DNA of 9,594 bases. Source: Anaerolineae bacterium. Its GTDB lineage: Bacteria; Chloroflexota; Anaerolineae; JACIWR01. This document shows positions 1 to 5,567 of this stretch, piece by piece; the first letter of the stretch is position 1, and each line of letters starts with the position of its first letter. The DNA lies in NCBI GenBank assembly GCA_021162125.1, contig JAGGZG010000374.1, forward strand, positions 1 through 9,594, written 5' to 3'. The notes beneath the pieces were generated by a model, which was given only the letters and a program-made list of their open reading frames with translations, was not told the origin of the DNA and searched no databases. A program made the position numbers and the translations under genes.

Positions 1-35
1 CTCTTCTCCTGGTGTCTTGGTGCCTTTGTGGTGAA
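1..35. repeat. Edge of a possible dispersed short-period repeat
   Basis: The motif TGGTG occurs three times at 10-14, 18-22 and 29-33 in a low-complexity stretch with no convincing reading frame. On the minus strand it reads as CACCA units separated by AAGG/AAGA-type spacers. From memory, similar CACAAAGACACCAAG-like repeats recur between genes in environmental Chloroflexota and Deltaproteobacteria; I cannot check copy number here. The repeat may continue left of the window. Confidence 0.3.
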
Positions 36-66
36 TTTTCGGACATCCTCTCAGATATGAAACCTC

Positions 67-230
67 CAGTACTTTTGCAGATTTCACAAAGTGGCTATGC
101 ATGGATCGCGCGCCCCTCTAGCTCCCCCCGTTCCACGGGGGGAGGACAAGCTTCCCTCCTGCGAGCGGGGGGGACTGAGGGGGAGCGGGTGGCGAACCGC
201 GGATGCTTTGTAAAAAGTGCAAAATTACTG
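67..230. mobile_element. MITE-like element with terminal inverted repeats and 5-bp target duplication
   Basis: The left end (67-91, starting CAGTACTTTTGCAG) is the inverted complement of the right end (206-230, ending CAAAATTACTG) at 21 of 25 positions. The element is immediately flanked by the direct repeat ACCTC at 62-66 and 231-235, as expected for a 5-bp target-site duplication. The interior has no credible gene and is a GC-rich nested palindrome, so the whole 164 bp could fold as one long imperfect hairpin. No transposase is present, so this would be a non-autonomous element moved in trans. The size and TIR/TSD layout are those of a MITE. The parent IS family cannot be assigned from this alone. 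The alternative is a chance or regulatory inverted repeat, which is less likely because the direct repeats sit exactly at the repeat boundaries. Confidence 0.65.
113..183. repeat. GC-rich nested palindromes (REP/BIME-like core)
   Basis: This is the core of the MITE-like element. A perfect 9-bp stem CTCCCCCCG/CGGGGGGAG (122-130 with 136-144, loop TTCCA) is followed by a second stem at 154-160 with 167-173, with G-T pairs and loop GCGAGC. The outer arms also match in inverted orientation: 113-129 against the complement of 168-183, about 13 of 17 positions with one gap. The C-run/G-run style resembles REP-type extragenic palindromes. There is no U-tract, so these are not intrinsic terminators. 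Confidence 0.55.
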
Positions 231-246
231 ACCTCGATTTTGCACT
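216..246. repeat. 10-bp perfect inverted repeat AGTGCAAAAT-N11-ATTTTGCACT
   Basis: AGTGCAAAAT at 216-225 and ATTTTGCACT at 237-246 are perfect inverted copies. Their centres lie 21 bp apart, about two helical turns, which would suit a dimeric DNA-binding protein. The left half lies inside the right end of the MITE-like element. The right half lies outside it, just beyond the ACCTC duplication. It may therefore be an operator created or completed by insertion, a remnant of a second element end, or a target preference. No matching promoter hexamers for the downstream gene were found nearby. Confidence 0.35.
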
Positions 247-272
247 GGAGAAGACCCATTTCACACCAGCAG

Positions 273-293
273 GAAACCCAAAAGCTGGGTTTC
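273..293 (+). promoter_or_regulatory. Leader hairpin upstream of nitroreductase gene
   Basis: An 8-bp perfect stem GAAACCCA/TGGGTTTC (273-280 with 286-293) with a 5-nt AAAGC loop lies 22 nt upstream of the Shine-Dalgarno site. No U-tract follows, so it is not an intrinsic terminator. It could stabilise the mRNA 5' end or be a protein site. The role is unknown. Confidence 0.35.
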
Positions 294-315
294 AATGTGC
301 GCATGATCCTACATT

Positions 316-322
316 GAGGAGG
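316..322 (+). promoter_or_regulatory. Ribosome binding site that sets the TTG start at 328
   Basis: GAGGAGG ends 5 nt before TTG 328. GTG 334 would have 11 nt spacing and ATG 337 would have 14 nt, so the TTG fits best, with GTG 334 as the second choice. Confidence 0.7.
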
Positions 323-327
323 AAAAC

Positions 328-924
328 TTGGACGTGATGGAAGCCATTGCCGTAAGGCGAAGCGTACGCAAATACAGCCCGCAGCCAGTGGAGGACGAGA
401 AGCTGGAACAGATTTTGGAGGCGGCTCGTCTGGCCCCGTCATGGGCAAACCGGCAGTGCTGGCGGTTTGTGGTCGTCCGTGATCCACAAACTATTGCTCG
501 ATTGGCACAGCCGCGAGGACTGGTCACGCAGGTTAACCGCTGGCTGAAGGATGTGCCGGTCGTCGTGGTCCTCTGCGCTGACCCCCGGAGAAGTGGCACG
601 CGGCATGGACAGCCGTACTACATGCTCGACGCAGGGATCACCGGCGAGCACCTGGTGTTGGCGGCCACTGCACTGGGACTGGGCACTTGTTGGATTGGCG
701 CTTTCGACGAGGCGGCGATCAAGGGGATATTGGGCATCCCGGCGCACATTCGTGTGGTGGCACTCATCACCGTAGGGTATCCGGCGGAGCGGCCCGCACT
801 GTACGAGCGGGTGATGCGTGCAGCGGCCGGCAGCGCTCGCCGGCAACCCCTGTCGAAAATCGCGTATTGCGAACGCTGGGGGAAGCCGATGGCCTCGTCG
901 GAGCGGACTCGCGAACAGGGATAG
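328..924 (+). CDS. Nitroreductase-family FMN oxidoreductase
   Basis: This is a 198-residue cytoplasmic protein of the NfsA/FRase-like nitroreductase superfamily: FMN-dependent NAD(P)H oxidoreductases, usually dimers, reducing nitro groups, quinones or other electron-poor substrates. The N-terminal RRSVRKY motif (10-16) is the classic FMN phosphate/ribityl-binding segment. APSWANRQ (36-43) followed by WRFVVV is the second flavin-contacting region. GLGTCWIGAF (117-126) and the strand ending VGYPAE (149-154) are the C-terminal family hallmarks. Length is typical for the compact subfamily, with a short polar tail (about 165-198) that is not diagnostic. The substrate cannot be inferred. The gene looks monocistronic: upstream lies repeat-rich spacer, and the next gene has its own promoter 45 bp after the stop. 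No signal peptide or membrane segment is seen. The family call is firm; the specific reaction is open. Confidence 0.9.
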   Translation: MDVMEAIAVRRSVRKYSPQPVEDEKLEQILEAARLAPSWANRQCWRFVVVRDPQTIARLAQPRGLVTQVNRWLKDVPVVVVLCADPRRSGTRHGQPYYMLDAGITGEHLVLAATALGLGTCWIGAFDEAAIKGILGIPAHIRVVALITVGYPAERPALYERVMRAAAGSARRQPLSKIAYCERWGKPMASSERTREQG

Positions 925-968
925 TAACCGTAAAGGTGGCCTGGGATAATGTTTTTGGCGACCGCCTT

Positions 969-997
969 TTGCCATTTCCGAGACTTTTGGGTATAAT
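969..997 (+). promoter_or_regulatory. SigA/sigma70-type promoter for the SAM hydrolase gene
   Basis: TTGCCA (969-974) and TATAAT (992-997) are separated by 17 bp, giving a perfect -10, a 4/6 -35 and ideal spacing. Transcription would begin near 1003-1006 and give a leader of about 70 nt. A second -10-like TGGGATAAT (942-950) with an extended TG lies upstream but lacks a good -35. Confidence 0.75.
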
Positions 998-1016
998 CAA
1001 GGCGATCCGGCGTGGA

Positions 1017-1041
1017 AGCCCCGGCGGAATGAGCCGGGGCT
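1017..1041 (+). promoter_or_regulatory. 5' leader hairpin of the SAM hydrolase mRNA
   Basis: A perfect 9-bp stem AGCCCCGGC/GCCGGGGCT (1017-1025 with 1033-1041) and a 7-nt loop GGAATGA lie between the promoter and the start codon, about 12 nt into the predicted transcript. No U-tract follows, so it is not a terminator. I could not match it to a known riboswitch class; it may simply stabilise the message. Confidence 0.5.
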
Positions 1042-1076
1042 GTCGGCGACTTTGGCGTCAGAGTGGGGGTGAATCA

Positions 1077-1871
1077 ATGAGTGGGCTGATCACGCTCATC
1101 ACCGATTTCGGGCTGGAGGATGGGCATGTTGGGGCCATGAAAGGGGTGATGCTGGGCATCGCGCCAGCGGCCACGTTTACCGACATCACCCATCTCGTGC
1201 CCCCGCAGGACATCCGCAAGGCCGCCTATGCCCTGCTCACCGCTTATCCTCATTTTCCTCTCGGCACTATTCACCTGATCGTCGTTGACCCCGGTGTGGG
1301 CACAGACCGCCGGGCCGTGGCGGTTCAGACACCCTGCGCTACCTTCGTCGCTCCAGATAACGGCGTGCTCAGCTACGTCCTGGCCCGCGAACCCGTCCAG
1401 GCAGCCGTGTCACTGACTAACCGGCGCTACTGGCGACATCCGGTCAGCCCCATTTTCCACGGTCGTGACATCTTCGGCCCGGCGGCTGCGCATCTGGCAG
1501 CGGGCGTTTCACTGGAGGAGTTGGGCGCGATCATTGATCCGAGCACGCTCGTCACGTTCCCCGTGTCGCAACCCCAGCGCCAGCCCGATGGCTCCATCGT
1601 GGCTCACGTACAGGTGATTGATAGCTTTGGCAATTGCACAACCGATCTGCCGGAGGATTGGCTGGCGGCTGCCTCTGATTGGACTATCGAGGTCGCCGGA
1701 CGGCGCATTCATGGCCTGCGGCAGACTTTTGGCCAGGTAGCTACGAATGAGCTGGTGGCCCTGGTGGATAGTGAGGGGTACCTGATGATTGCCGTGCGCA
1801 ACGGCGACGCAGCTCATGCCCTGGGTCTGGAAGTGAACGACGAAGTGCGATTGTATCCTGCTGGGACGTGA
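1077..1871 (+). CDS. SAM hydrolase / SAM hydroxide adenosyltransferase (DUF62 family)
   Basis: This 264-residue cytoplasmic enzyme belongs to the DUF62/fluorinase superfamily, whose common members attack S-adenosylmethionine with water to give adenosine and L-methionine. Visible motifs are TDFGLEDGHVG (9-19), THLVPPQDIR (38-47), VVDPGVGTDRR (69-79), APDNGVLS (92-99), FHGRDIF (127-133) and IDSFGNC (181-187). The Asp-Arg-His trio of the hydrolases (D68/R75/H127 in the Pyrococcus homologue, from memory) corresponds well to D71, R78 and H128. Fluorinases and chlorinases lack the Arg/His and carry an insertion, so halogenation is unlikely. The start is ATG 1077 with a modest GGGGGTGA site 4 nt upstream. 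The frame is open further upstream to 687, but that stretch overlaps the nitroreductase gene and the promoter and is not family sequence. The gene stands directly before an ECF transporter operon. Confidence 0.9.
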   Translation: MSGLITLITDFGLEDGHVGAMKGVMLGIAPAATFTDITHLVPPQDIRKAAYALLTAYPHFPLGTIHLIVVDPGVGTDRRAVAVQTPCATFVAPDNGVLSYVLAREPVQAAVSLTNRRYWRHPVSPIFHGRDIFGPAAAHLAAGVSLEELGAIIDPSTLVTFPVSQPQRQPDGSIVAHVQVIDSFGNCTTDLPEDWLAAASDWTIEVAGRRIHGLRQTFGQVATNELVALVDSEGYLMIAVRNGDAAHALGLEVNDEVRLYPAGT

Positions 1872-1922
1872 TGGGGTGCGGCTTTTCATCCCATCCCTCT
1901 GGATAACCTGACTCCATCACGT
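1866..1922 (+). promoter_or_regulatory. Two mutually exclusive hairpins in the SAM hydrolase-ECF spacer
   Basis: ACGTGATGGGG (1866-1876) pairs with CTCCATCACGT (1912-1922) over 11 bp with one G-T pair. The same left strand can instead pair locally as GATGGGGTG with CATCCCATC (1870-1878 with 1887-1895), 9 bp with one G-T pair and an 8-nt loop. The two folds cannot coexist, and both include the SAM hydrolase stop codon (1869-1871). No strong U-tract follows either stem. The spacer continues to 1988 with a small CCCC-GATCT-GGGG stem (1952-1964). I found no convincing promoter in the 117-bp gap, so the two genes may be co-transcribed through this structure. No known riboswitch consensus was recognised. 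Confidence 0.45.
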
Positions 1923-1976
1923 GGCAATTCTCTCCGATAGCGTAACTAATTCCCCGATCTGGGGTTTACATTTGTT

Positions 1977-1982
1977 GGAAGG
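1977..1982 (+). promoter_or_regulatory. Ribosome binding site that sets the TTG start at 1989
   Basis: GGAAGG with 6 nt spacing supports TTG 1989 as the start of the ECF ATPase. The next in-frame Met (residue 24) would fall inside the first beta-strand region of the ABC domain and truncate it. Confidence 0.65.
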
Positions 1983-1988
1983 TGCTCA

Positions 1989-3656
1989 TTGGATACCCAG
2001 TCTATTCCCCCACTTATTGTCGAACATCTCTCGTTTCGCTATCGTACCCGCGAGGAGATGGCCCTGCGTGACGTTTCCTTCACGCTGGAGGCGGGACAGG
2101 TCTTCCTCGTCGCCGGAGCCAGTGGTTGTGGCAAAACCACGCTGATCCGCTGCATCAACGGTCTGATCCCCCGCAGTTACAAGGGCGACCTGGAGGGGCG
2201 GATTCTGCTCTATGGCGAGGACGTAGCCGACAAGCCGCTCTCGGCCATTTCCCAGATCGTGGGCACAGTGCTTCAGGACCCAGAGCGGCAAATCCTGGGT
2301 AGCCGGGTGAGCAACGAGGTGGCTTTCGGCCTGGAGAATCTGGGCCTGCCTCGCGATGAGATTCTCGCCCGCGTGGACGACACTTTGGCTTACCTGGGCA
2401 TCGCTCACCTGCGCGACCGCGAGACTTTTTACCTCTCCGGGGGGGAGAAGCAGAAAGTGGCCGTGGCTGGCATCCTGGCCATGCAACCCTCCATCCTGCT
2501 CCTGGACGAACCATTGGCCAGCCTGGATCCGGTCAGCGCCCAGGAGGCCCTGCGTCTTATCCGACGACTGGCCGACGAGGGGCGAGCGGTGCTCATCATT
2601 GAGCACCGCGTGGAGGACGTGCTCAAAATCAAACCGGAGATGGCCATGTTCATGGTGGACGGTGAGGTGCGCTACCTGGGGCCAACTGCCGGCCTGGAGG
2701 CGGTCGTTGATTATCACGAGGTCAAACTGCCGGCACCGATGATTATAGAGAAGGCCCGCCGCGATCCGCCACCCACCTACGTTCCGCCACTTTTAGCGAG
2801 GAAAGAAGAGCCCACTGCCGGTCTCGTCGAGTTTGAGAACGTGAGCTTCGCTTACGACGATGGCCCCACCGTGCTCCACGACGTGAGTTTTACCATCCGC
2901 CGGGGGGACATCATCGCTGTACTTGGCCCCAACGGGGCGGGGAAAACCACGCTGGTGAAACACGCCATCGGTCTGCTCAAGCCACGAGAGGGGCAGGTTC
3001 GCCTGGAAGGGAAAGACACCCGCGAGTTAAGCGTAGCTCAGATGGCCCACGTCATTGGTTACGTCTTCCAGAGCCCCAGCCACATGCTCTTTGCGCCCAC
3101 TGTGCGCGACGAGCTGGCTTTCGGGCCGAAGAACCTGGGTTACGACCAGGCGACCATCGAGGAAGGGGTGGCCCAGGCGGTGGACATTCTCAACCTGAGT
3201 GGGTTGGAGAGCTACTCACCGCTGGCCCTGAGCTTCGGGCAGCAGAAGCGGGTGAGCATCGCCGCTATTCTGGCCATGCGCTCGCGCGTGTTGGTGATGG
3301 ATGAGCCTAACGCCGGTCAGGACTATAAGAACTACATGGCCTTCATGGATGCGATCCTGCAATTGCCTTACTTCGATGCTATTCTGTTCATCACGCATGA
3401 CGTTGACCTGGCGGTGTGCTATGCCAACCGGGTGATTCTGATGCACGAGGGTCGCCTTGCCGCCGACGGCCCACCTACTGAAGTACTGGCCGATGCTGCG
3501 TTGCTGGAACGTTGCCGGGTGGTGCCCACCTCGCTATTGACGGTCAACCTGGAGATGTTACCGCGCACGGGACGGTTTATGCGTGCCGAGCTGCTGGCTC
3601 ATGTGACTGATAGTGCGTCGTGCCCTGCGCCGGGGGAGGGACGCGGGGATAGGTAA
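1989..3656 (+). CDS. ecfA: ECF transporter double ATPase (fused EcfA-EcfA')
   Basis: This 555-residue peripheral ATPase carries two ABC domains in tandem and powers the importer formed with the S and T proteins downstream. Domain 1 has Walker A GASGCGKTT (43-51), Q-loop Gln96, signature LSGGEKQKV (149-157), Walker B ILLLDEP (169-175), D-loop SLDP (178-181) and H-loop His206. After a linker (about 242-278) domain 2 has Walker A GPNGAGKTT (313-321), Q-loop Gln361, signature LSFGQQKRV (414-422), Walker B VLVMDEP (434-440), D-loop variant NAGQD (441-445) and H-loop His470. All ATP-site residues are present in both halves, so both sites are probably active. Single-chain double ATPases occur in other ECF systems such as YkoD of the YkoEDC transporter. 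The last 15 or so residues (SASCPAPGEGRGDR-type) look unlike the family and are encoded by GC-rich sequence. The stop is 42 bp before the S-component gene. Confidence 0.93.
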   Translation: MDTQSIPPLIVEHLSFRYRTREEMALRDVSFTLEAGQVFLVAGASGCGKTTLIRCINGLIPRSYKGDLEGRILLYGEDVADKPLSAISQIVGTVLQDPERQILGSRVSNEVAFGLENLGLPRDEILARVDDTLAYLGIAHLRDRETFYLSGGEKQKVAVAGILAMQPSILLLDEPLASLDPVSAQEALRLIRRLADEGRAVLIIEHRVEDVLKIKPEMAMFMVDGEVRYLGPTAGLEAVVDYHEVKLPAPMIIEKARRDPPPTYVPPLLARKEEPTAGLVEFENVSFAYDDGPTVLHDVSFTIRRGDIIAVLGPNGAGKTTLVKHAIGLLKPREGQVRLEGKDTRELSVAQMAHVIGYVFQSPSHMLFAPTVRDELAFGPKNLGYDQATIEEGVAQAVDILNLSGLESYSPLALSFGQQKRVSIAAILAMRSRVLVMDEPNAGQDYKNYMAFMDAILQLPYFDAILFITHDVDLAVCYANRVILMHEGRLAADGPPTEVLADAALLERCRVVPTSLLTVNLEMLPRTGRFMRAELLAHVTDSASCPAPGEGRGDR

Positions 3657-3683
3657 AATGTTGGACTAGTAAACCACATTAAA

Positions 3684-3690
3684 AAGGAGG
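3684..3690 (+). promoter_or_regulatory. Consensus ribosome binding site of the S-component gene
   Basis: AAGGAGG, a full anti-SD match, is set in an A-rich context 8 nt before ATG 3699. It is clearly stronger than the sites of the flanking ATPase and EcfT genes, which suggests higher translation of the S component. Confidence 0.7.
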
Positions 3691-3698
3691 AAAAAACT

Positions 3699-4592
3699 AT
3701 GACCAAGAAACTGATAGGTTGGCTCGTCGTCATGGTTGCCTTCATTGCCATCATGCTGCTGGCCAACGTCCTGCTAGGCCCGGATGCAGACAAGCTCCAG
3801 GGCGTGTACTGGATTGTCTTCACCGCGATTGCGGTAGTGATTCTCATCGTCCTCTATCTCATCAGTGCGGACAATAAGGCCTGGGAAGTGGGCACCCGTC
3901 AGGTGGTGTACATGGCCATCGGCGCGGCGCTATACGGGGTGTTCAACTGGATTTTCAACACCATCCCCATGCCTTCAGTCAGCCAGGTGGCCCTGCGTCC
4001 CTCCGTGTGCATCCCCATCTTCTTCGGGTACGTCTTCGGGCCGGTGGTAGGCTTTTTCACTGGAGCTGTGGGCAACATCATCGGCGACTTCCTCACCGGC
4101 TGGGGAGTCTACCCGGCGTGGGACATCGCCAATGGGTTCATGGGCCTGATACCGGGACTGGTGCTCCTCTTCGCCGACAAGAAGCGCAGCCTCAACTTCC
4201 TGACCATCGTCTTCGGCGTGCTGACGCTTGGAGTGGCGGCTCTGATCTTCATTAATCCCAAGGTCGTCGGTCCCTGGACAGGTGAGATTGAGGATTTCTC
4301 TTTCTGGGCCTGGGCCTTCCTGATAGGCGGGGCAGTGGTTATCGCCGGGCGCTTCGTGCTGGAGCGCATCAACGAGGACTTGGCCGCCGTCAACATCTGG
4401 GGGTCGCTGGGTATCATCCTGGGCATTGGCTATGCAGCTCTCGCGGACATCTGGATCGACGGCTACAGCCTGGCCACTGCTCTCATCGGGGAGTTTGCCC
4501 CAGCGGCCGGACCCAATATCCTCAACGCCATGATCCTGGTGCCTATCCTGCTAGGCGCTTACCAGGCAGTGCAGGCGCGGATCGGGAGGTAA
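3699..4592 (+). CDS. ECF transporter substrate-binding S component, extended type
   Basis: This 297-residue integral membrane protein is inferred to bind the imported substrate. The core signature is LRPSVCIPIFFGYVFGP (99-115) followed by GFFTGAVGNIIGDFLTGW (118-135). It fits the small-molecule S-component pattern R-P-x-x-x-I-P-x-x-x-G-x-x-F-G-P with a downstream G-N-x-x-G-D. Hydrophobic segments lie near 5-27, 36-56, 70-88, 100-126, 142-159, 167-186, 203-220, 234-252 and 272-292. That is eight or nine helices, against six in a typical S component of about 180-200 residues. The two N-terminal helices and the 185-230 region appear to be additions. An acidic/aromatic loop (GPWTGEIEDFSFW, 191-203) lies between helices. 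The substrate is unknown; riboflavin-, folate- or queuosine-type families share only the general pattern. It sits between the ATPase and EcfT genes and is 7 bp from the latter. Confidence 0.85.
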   Translation: MTKKLIGWLVVMVAFIAIMLLANVLLGPDADKLQGVYWIVFTAIAVVILIVLYLISADNKAWEVGTRQVVYMAIGAALYGVFNWIFNTIPMPSVSQVALRPSVCIPIFFGYVFGPVVGFFTGAVGNIIGDFLTGWGVYPAWDIANGFMGLIPGLVLLFADKKRSLNFLTIVFGVLTLGVAALIFINPKVVGPWTGEIEDFSFWAWAFLIGGAVVIAGRFVLERINEDLAAVNIWGSLGIILGIGYAALADIWIDGYSLATALIGEFAPAAGPNILNAMILVPILLGAYQAVQARIGR

Positions 4593-4599
4593 GTCAGCT

Positions 4600-5478
4600 A
4601 TGCTGATCGCCTGGAAGTATCGCGAACGGAACACGGTCATTCAACGTCTGGACCCCAGGGCGCGTCTTATCTTTATGCTCTCTGTGCTGGTCTCTGTTAT
4701 CCAATTCTGGGACCTGCGCATTATCCTGGGGTTTCTGACCGTGGCTCTGGGACAATACTTCCTGGCGAAGCTTACCTGGCGTGAGACCCGTCGTCCCTGG
4801 CTGTTGATGGGCTGCATCATCGTCTTCTTGACCTTTCTGACGTTTCTGACCGGGAGAGGTGGGGTCGGCACGGCGTACCACGAAGAACACCTGCTGGCCC
4901 GGCTGGGACCTCTTTCCCTCCCCATCGTCGGATGGTCGTTCACCCTGGATGTCACCGCCGAGAAGACGGTCTTCGCCATCAGTCAGATGGTGCGCATGTT
5001 CGCCATCACCGCGATGGCCATTACCATCCCCTATACCATTGATCCTAGCCTGTACGGGGTGACATTCCGTGGCCTGGGTCTGCCGGACAAGTTCGCCTAC
5101 GCTATGGACCTGGCCTTCCGCTACGTGCCCACGCTGGGCCGCGATTTCAGTATCACCCTGGATGCCCAGCGTGCACGGGGCTACGAGGTGGAAAAGCTAT
5201 CGGGAGGTATCATCTCTCAGATTCGCAAGCTGGCCCCCCTGCTGGTGCCGGTGACTATCAACGCTATCGTCGGCGCGGAGGACGTGATTGATGCCATGGA
5301 CTTGCGCTGTTTCGGCATTGGTCCGCGCACCTGGGTGCGGGAGCTCAAGTACGGGCGAGCTGACCGGGCGCTGATCGTCGTCAGTGTGCTCATCTTTGCC
5401 GCCTCCACGGCGACCAGTGTCATAGGCTATGGACGGCTGTGGGTGCCGGGTTTCGTGCTGGCTTGGGCCGGGGGATGA
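4600..5478 (+). CDS. ecfT: ECF transporter transmembrane coupling protein EcfT
   Basis: This 292-residue inner-membrane protein links the S component to the double ATPase. The N-terminus carries the family-typical VIQRLDPRARL (13-23) before a first pair of helices (about 23-56). Further hydrophobic stretches are near 66-84, 127-147 and, after the long cytosolic coupling region, about 257-290. The first coupling-helix motif is canonical: AQRARGYE (189-196). The second, expected as A-x-x-R-G-F/Y, reads DAMDLRCFGIG (231-241), keeping Arg236 but replacing the usual Gly with Cys. The ATG start is preceded by GGGAGG inside the end of the S gene (spacing 10), with 7 bp between the genes, so translation is probably coupled. 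This is the last gene of the transport operon, with an intrinsic terminator 32 bp downstream. Dedicated A-S-T linkage marks a group I ECF system. Confidence 0.92.
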   Translation: MLIAWKYRERNTVIQRLDPRARLIFMLSVLVSVIQFWDLRIILGFLTVALGQYFLAKLTWRETRRPWLLMGCIIVFLTFLTFLTGRGGVGTAYHEEHLLARLGPLSLPIVGWSFTLDVTAEKTVFAISQMVRMFAITAMAITIPYTIDPSLYGVTFRGLGLPDKFAYAMDLAFRYVPTLGRDFSITLDAQRARGYEVEKLSGGIISQIRKLAPLLVPVTINAIVGAEDVIDAMDLRCFGIGPRTWVRELKYGRADRALIVVSVLIFAASTATSVIGYGRLWVPGFVLAWAGG

Positions 5479-5510
5479 GCGGAAAGACCAGGGAGTTTTT
5501 AGAACGATGA

Positions 5511-5544
5511 GACGCCGGGGATAAGCCCCGGCGTCTTTGTCTTT
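5511..5544 (+). terminator. Intrinsic terminator of the ECF operon
   Basis: A perfect 10-bp stem GACGCCGGGG/CCCCGGCGTC (5511-5520 with 5526-5535) with loop ATAAG is followed by the T-rich tract TTTGTCTTTCT. It lies between convergent operons. Read on the minus strand the hairpin is followed by TCATCGTTCT, a poor U-tract, so termination of the HAD-side transcript here would be weaker. Confidence 0.9.
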
Positions 5545-5567
5545 CTATGATTGCGCGGCATCCCGAC

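Noticed and set aside
12..487. Small open frames in the left spacer on both strands
   Set aside because: They run through the MITE-like palindromes, have no Shine-Dalgarno support and have low-complexity composition.
935..970. Intrinsic terminator after the nitroreductase gene
   Set aside because: The possible stem (935-941 with 957-963) has a mismatch and a 15-nt loop, and the T run is short and interrupted by the promoter -35.
687..1076. Upstream extension of the SAM hydrolase frame to 687
   Set aside because: It overlaps the nitroreductase gene and crosses a strong promoter, and the translated extension has no family similarity. ATG 1077 gives the normal family length.
998..1076. SAM, SAH or preQ1 riboswitch in the SAM hydrolase leader
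   Set aside because: Only one simple hairpin is seen; none of the conserved cores I know from these classes is present.
1077..1871. Fluorinase or chlorinase (SAM halogenase)
   Set aside because: The hydrolase Arg78 and His128 equivalents are present and the 264-residue length leaves no room for the halogenase insertion.
1870..1988. TPP riboswitch before the ECF genes
   Set aside because: A short stretch (GATAACCTGA) recalls part of the motif, but the CUGAGA box and the rest of the core are missing.
1986..2717. 243-codon minus-strand frame opposite the ECF ATPase
   Set aside because: It is antisense to a fully recognised ABC protein and is explained by GC-biased codon use; no domain was recognised.
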